Assembly (NCBI RefSeq): GCF_014207745.1 | Contig: NZ_JACHJB010000001.1 | Span: forward strand, 1,302,001-1,366,000 | DNA length: 64,000 nucleotides | DNA from: Nonomuraea muscovyensis | GTDB taxonomy: Bacteria; Actinomycetota; Actinomycetes; Streptosporangiales; Streptosporangiaceae | Reading direction: 5' to 3' | Part shown: positions 42,029 to 51,939 of the stretch, one piece after another | How positions within the stretch are numbered: position 1 is the stretch's first letter | Layout of the letters: the number at the start of each line of letters is the position of its first letter | Notes under the pieces: generated by a model | Seen by the model: the letters and a program-made list of their open reading frames with translations, nothing else | Database searches by the model: none | What the model was told of the DNA's origin: nothing | Made by a program: the position numbers and the translations under genes

Positions 42029-42052
42029 ACCCCTATGGCTGAAGCCAGGGGT
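42029..42052 (-). repeat. Left-end hairpin of the IS element
   Basis: Arms ACCCC and GGGGT (42029-42033, 42048-42052) plus the inner TGGCT/AGCCA stem around the GA loop form an imperfect hairpin just upstream of tnpA, as expected for IS200/IS605 left ends. The following stretch to 42163 holds no gene. Confidence 0.55.
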
Positions 42053-42163
42053 CCGCGCCCTAGACCTTCGATCGCAGCCCGCCCGGGCGGAAGCGCCCAA
42101 TCGGCCGAAGCGGGTCGTGATCGCCGCCGACGGGCTGCGTCCGTCCTGCCGAAGTCCGCCGAC

Positions 42164-42181
42164 GCCGGCCGAGGGGCCGGC
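42164..42181 (-). terminator. Hairpin terminator of the PASTA kinase gene
   Basis: GCCGGCC, loop GAGG, GGCCGGC: a 7-bp perfect GC stem 8 bp beyond the stop of the minus-strand kinase gene, between it and the IS element. Confidence 0.5.
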
Positions 42182-42188
42182 CCACCCG

Positions 42189-44489
<2,301 letters not shown>

Positions 44490-44727
44490 GGGGCGCCTCC
44501 CCTCGCCGCCACCCCACTTCCCTCTCCACTGAAGGCAACCGGCGCCCGCCCGTCAACGGTCCGGCCCGCAATCGCGGCCGGACCGTGACACAGCAGTTCA
44601 GAACATGTGCGACGACCTTGCCCATCGGGTGACATCCCTGGCACCCCGGGGTGCCACCTTGCTGTCGCGGCCGCCTCAGCCCGCCTCGGACCCGCCGTCT
44701 CAGACCTGTCGCCTCGGATCAGCCGCC

Positions 44728-45549
44728 TCAGATCAGCCGGGCGTACGCGTCGAGCACGGGCAGCACCACGTCGGCCGGGGCGCTCGGCAGGCTGGCGACG
44801 GTCTCGTCGATCCCGAGTCCGGCGTAGTAGTCGAGCTTCTCCCTCGTCGGCAGCGTCCCGAACGGGATCACGCGGGCCATCGGCCGCCCGGCCTTCTCGC
44901 ACGCCTCCCGCAGGGCGGGCAGCGCGGCCTTGACGCCCCGGCCGCCGATCGGCATCCAGCCGTCGGCGTACTCGGCGACGTGCGCGAACAGTTTCGGCCC
45001 GGCCGCCCCGCCGATGTGGACGGGCGGCCCGGACACCGGCTTGGGCCACGCCCACGACGGCTCGAAGCGCGTGTGGGCGCCGTCGAAGGCGGCCACCTCG
45101 TCGCGCCACAGGGCGCGCATCGCCAGCACGTGCTCGCGCGCCACCTCGCGCCGCTCCCGGTAGGGCACGCCGTGATCGGCCATCTCGTCGGCGTTCCACC
45201 CGAAGCCGACGCCGAGCACCACGCGCCCGCCGGAGAGGTGGTCGAGGGTGGCGACGGCCTTGGCGGTGACGATGGGGTCGCGCTGGGCGGCGAGCAGGAT
45301 GCCGGTGCCGACCCGCAGCCGCGAGGTGACGGCGGCGGCGTAGGAGAGCGCGACCAGCGGGTCGAACGTGCGCTTGTACTCCTCGGGAAGTTCCTCCTGC
45401 CCCGCCGGCGGCGGCGTGCGCCGGGAGATCGGGATGTGGGTGTGCTCGGGCACGTAGAGCGAGGCGAACCCGCGCTCCTCGGCGGCCCGGGCGAGCTCGT
45501 GAACCGGCATGGCCCGGTCGGTGGTGAACATCGTGACCCCGAGCCGCAT
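44728..45549 (-). CDS. LLM-class F420-dependent oxidoreductase
   Basis: A 273-residue luciferase-like protein: MRLGVTMFTTDRAM, ERGFASLYVPEHTHIPIS, TSRLRVGTGILLAAQRDP, GRVVLGVGFGWNADEMADHG, and GGAAGPKLFAHVAEYADGWM. It resembles the ~280-residue F420-dependent subfamily (TIGR03619 type). The ATG at 45549 is divergent from the LLM pair at 45645, with operator H between them. Confidence 0.9.
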   Translation of the reverse strand: MRLGVTMFTTDRAMPVHELARAAEERGFASLYVPEHTHIPISRRTPPPAGQEELPEEYKRTFDPLVALSYAAAVTSRLRVGTGILLAAQRDPIVTAKAVATLDHLSGGRVVLGVGFGWNADEMADHGVPYRERREVAREHVLAMRALWRDEVAAFDGAHTRFEPSWAWPKPVSGPPVHIGGAAGPKLFAHVAEYADGWMPIGGRGVKAALPALREACEKAGRPMARVIPFGTLPTREKLDYYAGLGIDETVASLPSAPADVVLPVLDAYARLI

Positions 45550-45568
45550 GCGCCCCTCCTCACGTCAA

Positions 45569-45584
45569 CCAAGCGATTGCTCGG
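45569..45584. promoter_or_regulatory. Operator H: CCAAGCGATTGCTCGG
   Basis: A regulon site in the 95-bp gap between two divergent LLM oxidoreductase units, 19 bp from the left ATG and 60 bp from the right GTG. On the minus strand it reads CCGAGCAATCGCTTGG, 15 of 16 bases identical to operator G. Confidence 0.65.
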
Positions 45585-45644
45585 CTAAGATTTCTAGAGT
45601 AGCTTGCCGCACAGAGATGCGCCCCCGTGGAAAGAGGTCTCCCG

Positions 45645-46892
45645 GTGAAGTTTTCCATCTTCCTGAATCCGCAGATCCCAGGCTCCGGATACGCGGCTGA
45701 GGAGAACGCCAAGGCCAAGCGCCCCATCGGGCGTGACACGGAGTCGTACCAGCGGCTGCTGCACGAGGTGCGTGAGATCGCCGTCCACGCCGACCAGCTC
45801 GGCTTCGACGCGCTGATGATGACCGAGCACCACTTCCACTCGGAGGGGATGGAGTTCTCGGTCAACCCGCTGATGTTCCTCACCGACCTGGCCGCCCGCA
45901 CCGAGCGCATCCTGCTCGCGCCGCTCGGCCTGGTGCTGCCCGCCTGGGACCCCATCCGGGCGGCGGAGGACGTGGCGCTGCTCGACCAGTTCTGCAAGGG
46001 GCGGCTGCGGCTGGGAGTCGCCCGCGGCTACCAGAACCGCTGGATGAACGTGCTCGGCCAGCGCTGGCACGCGGCGGCGGCCCGCTCCGACGGCTCGGCC
46101 TCCGACACCCGCAACTTCGACGTCTTCGGCGAGGTGCTGAAGATCATGAAGCTGGCGTGGACCCAGGAGACCCTCCGCTACCGCTCCGACGTCCTCGACT
46201 ACCAGGTGCCCTACCCGTACGAGGGCATCGAGGGCTGGCCCGCCCAGGACTGGACCCGCACCTTCGGCGCGCCCGGCGAGCTGGACGACCAGGGCCGGGT
46301 CCAGGCCGTCTCGGTCTGCCCCCGGCCGTACCAGAACCCCTACCCGGAGCTGTGGCAGCCGTTCACCATCTCCGACCGCTCGGTGATCAGGGCCGCGCAG
46401 GAGGACATCCTGCCGTGGCTGTTCACCCCCAACCCCGACGACCACGCCGCCAAGGCCAGGCTCTACCAGGAGGAGTCGGCCAAGCACGGCCGCGACTACA
46501 AGCTCGGCGAGCACACCGGCATCCTCAAGGTCGTCGGCATCGCCGACACCACCGAGGAGGCGATCGACACCTTCGGCCGCAGCATCCCCAAGGACTTCGC
46601 CGCCTTCTTCGGGCCGTTCGGCTACCTGGAGGTGCTGCGCAAGCAGGAGGACGAAAAGCACCAGCCCATCTCCCCGGAGAAGGGCGACGCCAAGCGAATG
46701 AACGAGGTGGAGATGGCGCTGTTCGGCAGCCCGGACGACGTCAAGCGTGGCATCCAGCGCATGCTCGACCGGATGCCCGACCTGGAGTGGTTCGGCCTGT
46801 ACATGCAGGGCCAGCAGGGCGTGCTCCCGCTCGACACGGTCAAGCGCAACCTCGAACTGTTCGCCACCAAGGTCGCCCCGGAGTTCCGGTGA
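45645..46892 (+). CDS. LLM-class flavin-dependent oxidoreductase (long form)
   Basis: A 415-residue luciferase-like protein from GTG 45645 with AAAGAGG upstream. Motifs: QLGFDALMMTEHHF, ERILLAPLGLVLPAWDP, GRLRLGVARGYQNRW. It has extra inserts, including the QVPYPYEGIEGWP region. The downstream LLM gene overlaps by 4 bp (GTGA), so two LLM enzymes are produced together. The pair may be a monooxygenase with a partner or two sequential oxidations. It lies downstream of operator H. Confidence 0.9.
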   Translation: MKFSIFLNPQIPGSGYAAEENAKAKRPIGRDTESYQRLLHEVREIAVHADQLGFDALMMTEHHFHSEGMEFSVNPLMFLTDLAARTERILLAPLGLVLPAWDPIRAAEDVALLDQFCKGRLRLGVARGYQNRWMNVLGQRWHAAAARSDGSASDTRNFDVFGEVLKIMKLAWTQETLRYRSDVLDYQVPYPYEGIEGWPAQDWTRTFGAPGELDDQGRVQAVSVCPRPYQNPYPELWQPFTISDRSVIRAAQEDILPWLFTPNPDDHAAKARLYQEESAKHGRDYKLGEHTGILKVVGIADTTEEAIDTFGRSIPKDFAAFFGPFGYLEVLRKQEDEKHQPISPEKGDAKRMNEVEMALFGSPDDVKRGIQRMLDRMPDLEWFGLYMQGQQGVLPLDTVKRNLELFATKVAPEFR

Positions 46893-47761
46893 GATTCTGG
46901 CTGGGGGCCTCGTTCTCCGACACGGGGCACTTCGTGGAGCTGGCCAGGGTGGCCGAGCGGTGCGGGTTCGACACCCTGACGCTGTCGGACCACCTGTTCT
47001 ACGCCGACTTCGCCTCCCCGTACCCCTACTCGAAGTCGGGGCGGCCGCGCTGGGACGCGCGCACGCACTGGCCGGACGTGTGGGTGACGATCGGGGCGAT
47101 GGCCGCCGTGACGAGCACGCTGCGCTTCTCCCCCAACGTCTACATCGCGCCGGCCCGCGACCTGCTCACCGTGGCCAAGCAGGTCTCCACGGCCGCGGTG
47201 CTGTCCGGCGACCGGGTCACGTTCGGCGTGGGCGTCGGCTGGTGCAAGGAGGAGTTCACCGCCACGGGCCAGGACTTCCACACCCGCGGCCGCCGGCTCG
47301 ACACGATGCTCCCGGTGCTGCGCGAGCTGTGGTCGGGGCGCCCGGTCACGCTGGACGACCTGCCCGAGCTGTCCATCTCGCCCGTCCCGGCCCGGCCGGT
47401 GCCCGTGCTGGTGGGCGGCGACAGCCCCGCCGCGCTGCGGCGGGCCGCCCGGCTGGGCGACGGCTGGATCGGCAACCGCGTCTACACCGAGGAGCAGTTC
47501 GACACGGTGCTGGAGGCGCTGCGCGAACAACTCGCCGAGCACGGCCGCCCGGCCGGCGACTTCGAGATCATCGCCCCGCTGGCCGTCATGCCCGACGCCG
47601 AGACCTACCACCGCTTCGCCGCCAAGGGCGTCACCGGGACCATGGCCGCCCCCTGGCGGCTCGCCACGCCGCAGGAGAAGGAGAAGTACGGCGAGGGCAG
47701 CCTGGCGCTCAAGGTGGCCACCATGGAGCGCTTCGCCGACGAGGTGATCGCCAAGATGTAG
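46889..47761 (+). CDS. LLM-class F420-dependent oxidoreductase
   Basis: A 290-residue protein: MRFWLGASFSDTGHFVEL, RCGFDTLTLSDHLFYADF, GVGVGWCKEEFTATGQDF and VGGDSPAALRRAARLGDGWI. The start is GTG at 46889, overlapping the previous LLM stop (GTGA). It is the end of the operon; the next gene follows after a short gap with its own promoter. It is similar to the LLM proteins at 24109 and 44728 but not identical. Confidence 0.9.
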   Translation: MRFWLGASFSDTGHFVELARVAERCGFDTLTLSDHLFYADFASPYPYSKSGRPRWDARTHWPDVWVTIGAMAAVTSTLRFSPNVYIAPARDLLTVAKQVSTAAVLSGDRVTFGVGVGWCKEEFTATGQDFHTRGRRLDTMLPVLRELWSGRPVTLDDLPELSISPVPARPVPVLVGGDSPAALRRAARLGDGWIGNRVYTEEQFDTVLEALREQLAEHGRPAGDFEIIAPLAVMPDAETYHRFAAKGVTGTMAAPWRLATPQEKEKYGEGSLALKVATMERFADEVIAKM

Positions 47762-47797
47762 GGCGCTCCCGTGATCTCCGCCGGACGTGCGGGGCGA

Positions 47798-47809
47798 TAG
47801 CCTCGTGGC
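47798..47809 (+). promoter_or_regulatory. Leaderless -10 element before the HipA-like gene
   Basis: TAGCCT at 47798-47803 lies 6 nt before GTG 47810, with no Shine-Dalgarno between. No convincing -35 is seen at 16-18 nt. Confidence 0.4.
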
Positions 47810-48625
47810 GTGCTGGAATCCATCGCGGCCACGCGCTACGTGACGCCGCTGCGGGAGGGCGGGTCGCTGCCCGGGGTCGTCGAGGCCGACGACCTCGGCA
47901 CCTACGTGGTGAAGTTCCGCGAGGCCGGGCAGGGCCGGCGGGTCCTCGTCGCCGAGATCATCTGCGCCGAGCTGGCCCGGCGGCTGGGCCTGCGCACGCC
48001 CGAGCTCAAGCTGATCGACCTCGACCCGCAGCTCGGCGTCCGCGAGCCCGACGAGGAGGTGCAGGATCTGCTCAAGGCCAGCACCGGCCTCAACCTGGCG
48101 ATCGACTTCCTGCCCGGCGCGCTCGGCTTCGAGCCGCTGGCCTGGCCGCCCGATCCGGTGTTCGCCTCCCAGGTGGTCTGGTTCGACGCCCTCGTCCACA
48201 ACGTCGACCGGAGCTGGCGCAACCCCAACCTGCTGGTCTGGCACCGCGAGACCTGGCTGATCGACCACGGCGCCGCGCTGTGGTTCCACCACAACTGGAG
48301 GACAGCCGACCCGCAGCGGCCGTTCGACGCCGGCGACCACGTGCTGGCGCCGTTCGCCACCGGGCTCGACGCCGCCGCGGCCGAGCTGTCGGCGAAGATC
48401 ACCCCCGAGCTGCTGGAGACGGTGACGGCCCTGGTGCCCGACGCGTGGATCGACGGGGAGCCGGGGTTCGGCTCGGCGCAGGCGGTCCGCGACGCCTACG
48501 CCGACCACCTGCTGCGGCGCGCGCACGGCCCGCGTCAGTGGCTCACCCTGGCGGGCGCGGAGTCACGGCAGGAGCGCCCGGGCCCGGGATCGGTCGGCGA
48601 GTTCTGGCGAGGAGGCGGCCGGTGA
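47810..48625 (+). CDS. HipA-like kinase (single-domain)
   Basis: A 271-residue HipA-family protein. The ATP-binding part includes VVKFREAGQG and the ELARRLGLRTPELKLIDL strand; the catalytic loop is WFDALVHNVDRSWRNPN (Asp and Asn) and the DFG-like motif is IDHGAALWF. It lacks the N-terminal subdomain of HipA toxins and has no HipB HTH partner gene. The next gene encodes a DUF3037 protein (GTGA overlap); the two make a conserved pair of unknown job. It may phosphorylate a protein such as a translation factor, or be a pseudo-toxin. The start is GTG, probably leaderless. Confidence 0.85.
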   Translation: MLESIAATRYVTPLREGGSLPGVVEADDLGTYVVKFREAGQGRRVLVAEIICAELARRLGLRTPELKLIDLDPQLGVREPDEEVQDLLKASTGLNLAIDFLPGALGFEPLAWPPDPVFASQVVWFDALVHNVDRSWRNPNLLVWHRETWLIDHGAALWFHHNWRTADPQRPFDAGDHVLAPFATGLDAAAAELSAKITPELLETVTALVPDAWIDGEPGFGSAQAVRDAYADHLLRRAHGPRQWLTLAGAESRQERPGPGSVGEFWRGGGR

Positions 48626-48999
48626 CCAGGGACGTCTACGAGTACGCGGTGATCCGCGTCGTGCCCCGCGTGGAGCGCGGCGAGCTGATCAACGCCGGCG
48701 TGCTGCTCTACTGCCAGTCGCGCGGCTACCTCTGCGCGCGGGTCGAGCTGGACGCCGCTCGCCTGCGCGCCCTCGACCCCGAGGCCGACGCCGACGCGGT
48801 CCGGCAGGCCCTCGGCGCCTACGAACTGGCCTGCGGCGAGAAGGCGGGGCCGCTGGCCGGCGAGTCGCTGGGCGGCAGGTTCCGCTGGCTGACCGCGCCG
48901 CGCAGCACGATCGTGCAGGCCGGCCCGGTGCACGCGGGCCTCACCCGCGACCCGCACACCGAGCTGGCCCGGCTCTTCGACAAGCTGGTGCGCCTCTAA
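48622..48999 (+). CDS. DUF3037 protein (partner of HipA-like kinase)
   Basis: A 125-residue protein with the DUF3037 features YEYAVIRVVPRVERGELINAGVLLYC and the C-terminal RTRDP-like ARSTIVQ stretch (RSTIVQAGPVHAGLTRDPHTELARLFDKLV). The GTG at 48622 overlaps the HipA-like stop (GTGA), so the two are translationally coupled. It may modulate the kinase or be its substrate. The function is unknown. Confidence 0.85.
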   Translation: MTRDVYEYAVIRVVPRVERGELINAGVLLYCQSRGYLCARVELDAARLRALDPEADADAVRQALGAYELACGEKAGPLAGESLGGRFRWLTAPRSTIVQAGPVHAGLTRDPHTELARLFDKLVRL

Positions 49000-49104
49000 C
49001 ACTCGGGTGGAGCCGCGCCGACGACGAGCCCGGGCGACCGCCAACGCGGAGTGAAATGTGCGTGAACGTAGACGATCTTGGCTGGAAGATCCCGGTCACC
49101 CCCC

Positions 49105-49118
49105 TAGCCTGGGAAACC
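49105..49118 (+). promoter_or_regulatory. Leaderless -10 element for the YbaB-WXG cassette
   Basis: TAGCCT at 49105-49110 stands 8 nt before ATG 49119, with no Shine-Dalgarno. A -35 (TTGGCT at 49077) is 22 nt away, which is too far, so only the -10 is supported. Confidence 0.35.
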
Positions 49119-49472
49119 ATGGATTTTCTGAATGAGTTCCTGGCGTTGCGGGAATCCGCCACGGCCGCGAACGGGCTCGTCAGCGTAGAAGTGGACGGCA
49201 CCTCCGACCTCACCGGACTGAAGCTCGACCCGCGGGCCATGCGGCTACCCGCGACCGAGCTGGCCGAGGCGATCAAGGAGGCATTCGGCCGGGCCCGGGA
49301 GGCGGCCCAGCAACGGGCCACACAGGCCATCCCCGAGGTGCTGAAGCAGGACCCGCTGGAGCTGAACGACTTGATGGAAAAGGTCAGGGCCGACACCCAA
49401 GCGGATATGAACGAGCTTCTGTCCACCGTCAACGGGCTCACCTCGCGCCTGGATCGGCTGATGCAGCAATGA
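49119..49472 (+). CDS. YbaB/EbfC-like nucleoid-associated-type protein
   Basis: A 117-residue protein with the YbaB/EbfC organisation: an initial helix, then VSVEVDGTSDLTGLKLDPRAM (beta strands), LPATELAEAIKEAFGRAREAAQQRA and a long C-terminal helix. Actinobacteria carry many such proteins next to WXG100-like genes and secreted effectors, where they are thought to work as accessory proteins (chaperone-like) and not only as DNA binders. It is first in a three-gene operon; the next gene overlaps by 4 bp (ATGA). The ATG 49119 is probably leaderless. Confidence 0.8.
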   Translation: MDFLNEFLALRESATAANGLVSVEVDGTSDLTGLKLDPRAMRLPATELAEAIKEAFGRAREAAQQRATQAIPEVLKQDPLELNDLMEKVRADTQADMNELLSTVNGLTSRLDRLMQQ

Positions 49473-49774
49473 GCGAGAAGTTCGACGGAATCCAGGTGGC
49501 CTTCGGCTCCCGGGGCCGCACTGCCCAGGACCTGGCCGAGGTCGCCGACCGCCTTGAGCGGGCAGTCGCCCTCGCGCTGCCGGGTGTGGCTCGTTGTGTC
49601 GGCACACGTGACGAGCTGAGCGAGGAGTTCGACACCGAGTGCACCGGCCTCACCGAGCAAATGGGGCAGCACTTCGAGAGCATCGCCACCCACCTGCGCG
49701 GCATGGCGGCCAAGCACGTGGCCTCGGAACACACCTACGTCCGGACCGAACACGCCAACGGGGCGGCATCGTGA
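49469..49774 (+). CDS. WXG100/EspC-like small alpha-helical protein
   Basis: A 101-residue helical protein (long amphipathic helices around RTAQDLAEVADRLERAVALA and FDTECTGLTEQMGQHFESIA). It is the size of type VII secretion WXG100/EsxA or EspC/DUF2580 proteins, but no clear W-x-G motif is visible at the helix turn. The ATGA overlap on both sides places it between a YbaB-like gene and a membrane-helix-containing large protein, the usual layout of T7SS effector cassettes. The role as secretion partner is inference. Confidence 0.6.
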   Translation: MSEKFDGIQVAFGSRGRTAQDLAEVADRLERAVALALPGVARCVGTRDELSEEFDTECTGLTEQMGQHFESIATHLRGMAAKHVASEHTYVRTEHANGAAS

Positions 49775-50838
49775 GCGGAGGACTACCCGAGAGCCTACGC
49801 TGGGCCCACAGCTTGATCGCCGATGTGGCGCCGTTGGGGAGCCATGACGACGACCTCGACCGCCTCCAGGGGTCTTCGGCCTCTCTGGACATCGCCACCG
49901 AGGCCAAGAACGGCCGGACCGGCACGAACGAGGCGGCCGCCCATGTCCGCACGGCGGGCAACCTGAGCGACGACATGACGGCCTTCGAGGACCTCCTGCC
50001 AGTCGCCCAGGCCGAGACCGACAAGGGCGGCGTGGCCGCCGCGGTGTCCGGCACGGCCACGATGCTCCTGGTCACCGTGAAGCTGGTCTGGAGACTGTAC
50101 GTCATCGCCGCCCTGATCGCCCTGGTGATCGCGCTCGTCCGCTACTTCGCCCTCGGCCCTGCGATAGGCACGGTGGGAAGCAGGCTGTACATCGCGGCCC
50201 TGAGAAAGCGGATGCAGATGGCGCTCGCCGGCATCCAGGACAACATCCGGCGCAACCCGATCGCCGCGTTGAGGTACGCGAAGTCCTTGCTCGGGGCCGG
50301 CGCGAAAATGGGAAGCCTGGGGACGGTCACCTATGTCACGGGATTGGCCACCATCCCCGCCCTCGTCACGGCCGGGTTCGCCGGCCCCTGGGACAACAAT
50401 GAGGAGGCCCGCGACCTCACCGAGCGAACGCTGCTCGAAACGGAGGAAGGCCGCGCGGCACTCGCCTACGCCAGAGACCACAACATCACCACGATCTACC
50501 GCAACGGGCTCCACTCGGTCTTCGAAAGGTCCAGGTTCTATCCCAACACCAACGTCCTCGTCCTCGGCGCGCAGGACTTCGGCAGCTGGGAGGACTCCAA
50601 CGATCTCGCCGAGGACTTCATCCGCCACATCGAGGTGGCCAAGGGAAATCACGGCCGGTTCGGCGACAACCCTGGCGATGCCGACACGAGGACCGAAGAC
50701 GAGCGAGCGCGGGACGCGGCATGGTATCGCCTTCACTACGCACGGCCGGACTCTGACGGCTACGCCGACGGGAAGGTCAATCCGGACAAGTTAACCTGGC
50801 CATACGCCCAGATCAACCACCTGTTCGACCTCAGCTGA
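49771..50838 (+). CDS. Putative T7SS-type effector: helical N-terminus, hydrophobic segments, C-terminal domain of unknown function
   Basis: A 355-residue protein from GTG 49771 (overlapping the previous stop). Residues 1-85 are helical and LXG/WXG-like. Hydrophobic segments occur at about 88-130 (MLLVTVKLVWRLYVIAALIALVIALVRYFALG) and about 178-205 (GSLGTVTYVTGLATIPALVT). The C-terminal ~150 residues contain NGLHSVFERSRFYPNTNVLVLGAQDFG and DLAEDFIRHIEVAKGNHGRFG. This resembles the lay-out of zinc-peptidase effector tails, but an HExxH motif is absent. Leucine TTA at 50791-50793 is a rare codon. No partner immunity gene is recognised. The function is unknown. Confidence 0.6.
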   Translation: MSGGLPESLRWAHSLIADVAPLGSHDDDLDRLQGSSASLDIATEAKNGRTGTNEAAAHVRTAGNLSDDMTAFEDLLPVAQAETDKGGVAAAVSGTATMLLVTVKLVWRLYVIAALIALVIALVRYFALGPAIGTVGSRLYIAALRKRMQMALAGIQDNIRRNPIAALRYAKSLLGAGAKMGSLGTVTYVTGLATIPALVTAGFAGPWDNNEEARDLTERTLLETEEGRAALAYARDHNITTIYRNGLHSVFERSRFYPNTNVLVLGAQDFGSWEDSNDLAEDFIRHIEVAKGNHGRFGDNPGDADTRTEDERARDAAWYRLHYARPDSDGYADGKVNPDKLTWPYAQINHLFDLS

Positions 50839-51060
50839 CCGAACACCACCCCGTTCCGCGGACGCTCACATCCGCGACGTTCGCCTCTGATCGCTGACGA
50901 GGCGCGCGGGCCGGTCGGCATCCCAGGGCGGCAGGACGAATACTCCGCTCTGTGCTGCAGACCGGCCCCTTGGTCGGGTGACGCCGAGGTCACGGGCCGT
51001 GTCCCTGATCCGATCCGGGAACTCCAGAGGGTGAACTCGCCGCCGGGCCGGGTGTCTCGT
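50839..51060. other. Gap after the cassette with a small hairpin
   Basis: CGCGGA and TCCGCG around 50857-50876 form a 6-bp hairpin just beyond the stop, possibly a terminator. Nothing else was recognised; in particular no small immunity-like ORF with a convincing start was found. Confidence 0.35.
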
Positions 51061-51903
51061 CTAGAACAGGACCGACATGAACGTGTCGATCTCGTGGAAG
51101 CCCACCTTGCGGTAGACCGCCCGAGCCGCGTGGTTGTAGTCGTTGACGTACAGCGTGACGACCGGCGCGAAGTACGCCAGCGCGGCCTTGACGACCGCGG
51201 CCATCCCGGCCACCGCGTGGCCCTGCCCTCGTAGTCCCGGGTCCACCCACACGCCCTGCACCTGGCAGGCGAACGGGGTGACCGCGCCGACCTCGGCCTT
51301 GAACACCACCCGCCCGTCGTCGATGCGGGCGTACGACCGGCCGATGCGGATCAGCTCGGCCACGCGCGTGCGGTAGAGGGCGCCGCCGTCGCCCAGGTTG
51401 GGCGAGATCCCGACCTCCTCGGTGAACATCGCGACGCAGGCCGGCAGCAGGAGGTCGAACTCGTCGGGCGTGACCCGCCGCACCAGCGGGTCGGCGGGCA
51501 CGGCCGGCGGATGGGAGATGGCCATGACGGGCTGCTCCCACCGGATGGCCCGGGCCCGCCCCCAGTGCGGCTCCAGCCGCTCCCACAGCGGCGAGACCGC
51601 GTCGGCGGGCCCCACGATCGACGAGCAGCGGCGTCCCTGCTTGCGGGCGCGGTCGGCGAAGGCGTGCACGGCTTCGGGGCCGGCGTTGACCGGCACCAGG
51701 TTGGCGCCGGCGTAGCAGAGCGAGACGAGTCCGCCGCGCGGCCCGTAGCCCCACATCTGCCCGCCCAGCCGCGCCGGGTTGAGGCCGACCGTGCGCACCC
51801 GGGAGGAGACGAAGACGTTGGCGACCGGATCACGGTCGAGCAGGGCCAGAGCCTCGTCCCGGTCGCTGTCATCGAGCACACGCGACGCCGATGTACGCAG
51901 CAT
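51061..51903 (-). CDS. DUF4081-GNAT family N-acetyltransferase
   Basis: A 280-residue protein. The N-terminal half is the DUF4081-type domain (LLDRDPVANVFVSSRV, QMWGYGPRGGLVSLCYAGAN), the C-terminal half a GNAT fold with the acetyl-CoA motif VDPGLRGQGHAVAGMAAVV and YVNDYNHAARAVYRKVGF. In actinobacteria this gene is usually found immediately downstream of ispG. Here an S33 peptidase gene separates them. ATG 51903 was chosen; GTG 51906 adds one residue. Confidence 0.92.
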   Translation of the reverse strand: MLRTSASRVLDDSDRDEALALLDRDPVANVFVSSRVRTVGLNPARLGGQMWGYGPRGGLVSLCYAGANLVPVNAGPEAVHAFADRARKQGRRCSSIVGPADAVSPLWERLEPHWGRARAIRWEQPVMAISHPPAVPADPLVRRVTPDEFDLLLPACVAMFTEEVGISPNLGDGGALYRTRVAELIRIGRSYARIDDGRVVFKAEVGAVTPFACQVQGVWVDPGLRGQGHAVAGMAAVVKAALAYFAPVVTLYVNDYNHAARAVYRKVGFHEIDTFMSVLF

Positions 51904-51939
51904 CACATGGTCAGACTACGCGACACCCTGCCAATTAGC

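Larger units (their letters stand above)
40275..42055 (-). mobile_element. Decayed IS200/IS605-family insertion sequence (tnpA + tnpB)
   Basis: A roughly 1.8-kb element on the minus strand with a Y1/HUH-type tnpA followed by tnpB, and no terminal inverted repeats, as expected for this family. A subterminal hairpin at each end supports the boundaries: 40283-40303 (right end) and 42029-42052 (left end). Exact ends are uncertain because the cleavage tetranucleotides were not identified. Both genes carry apparent frameshifts, and tnpA has lost its catalytic Tyr region, so the copy is not autonomous. Confidence 0.85.
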
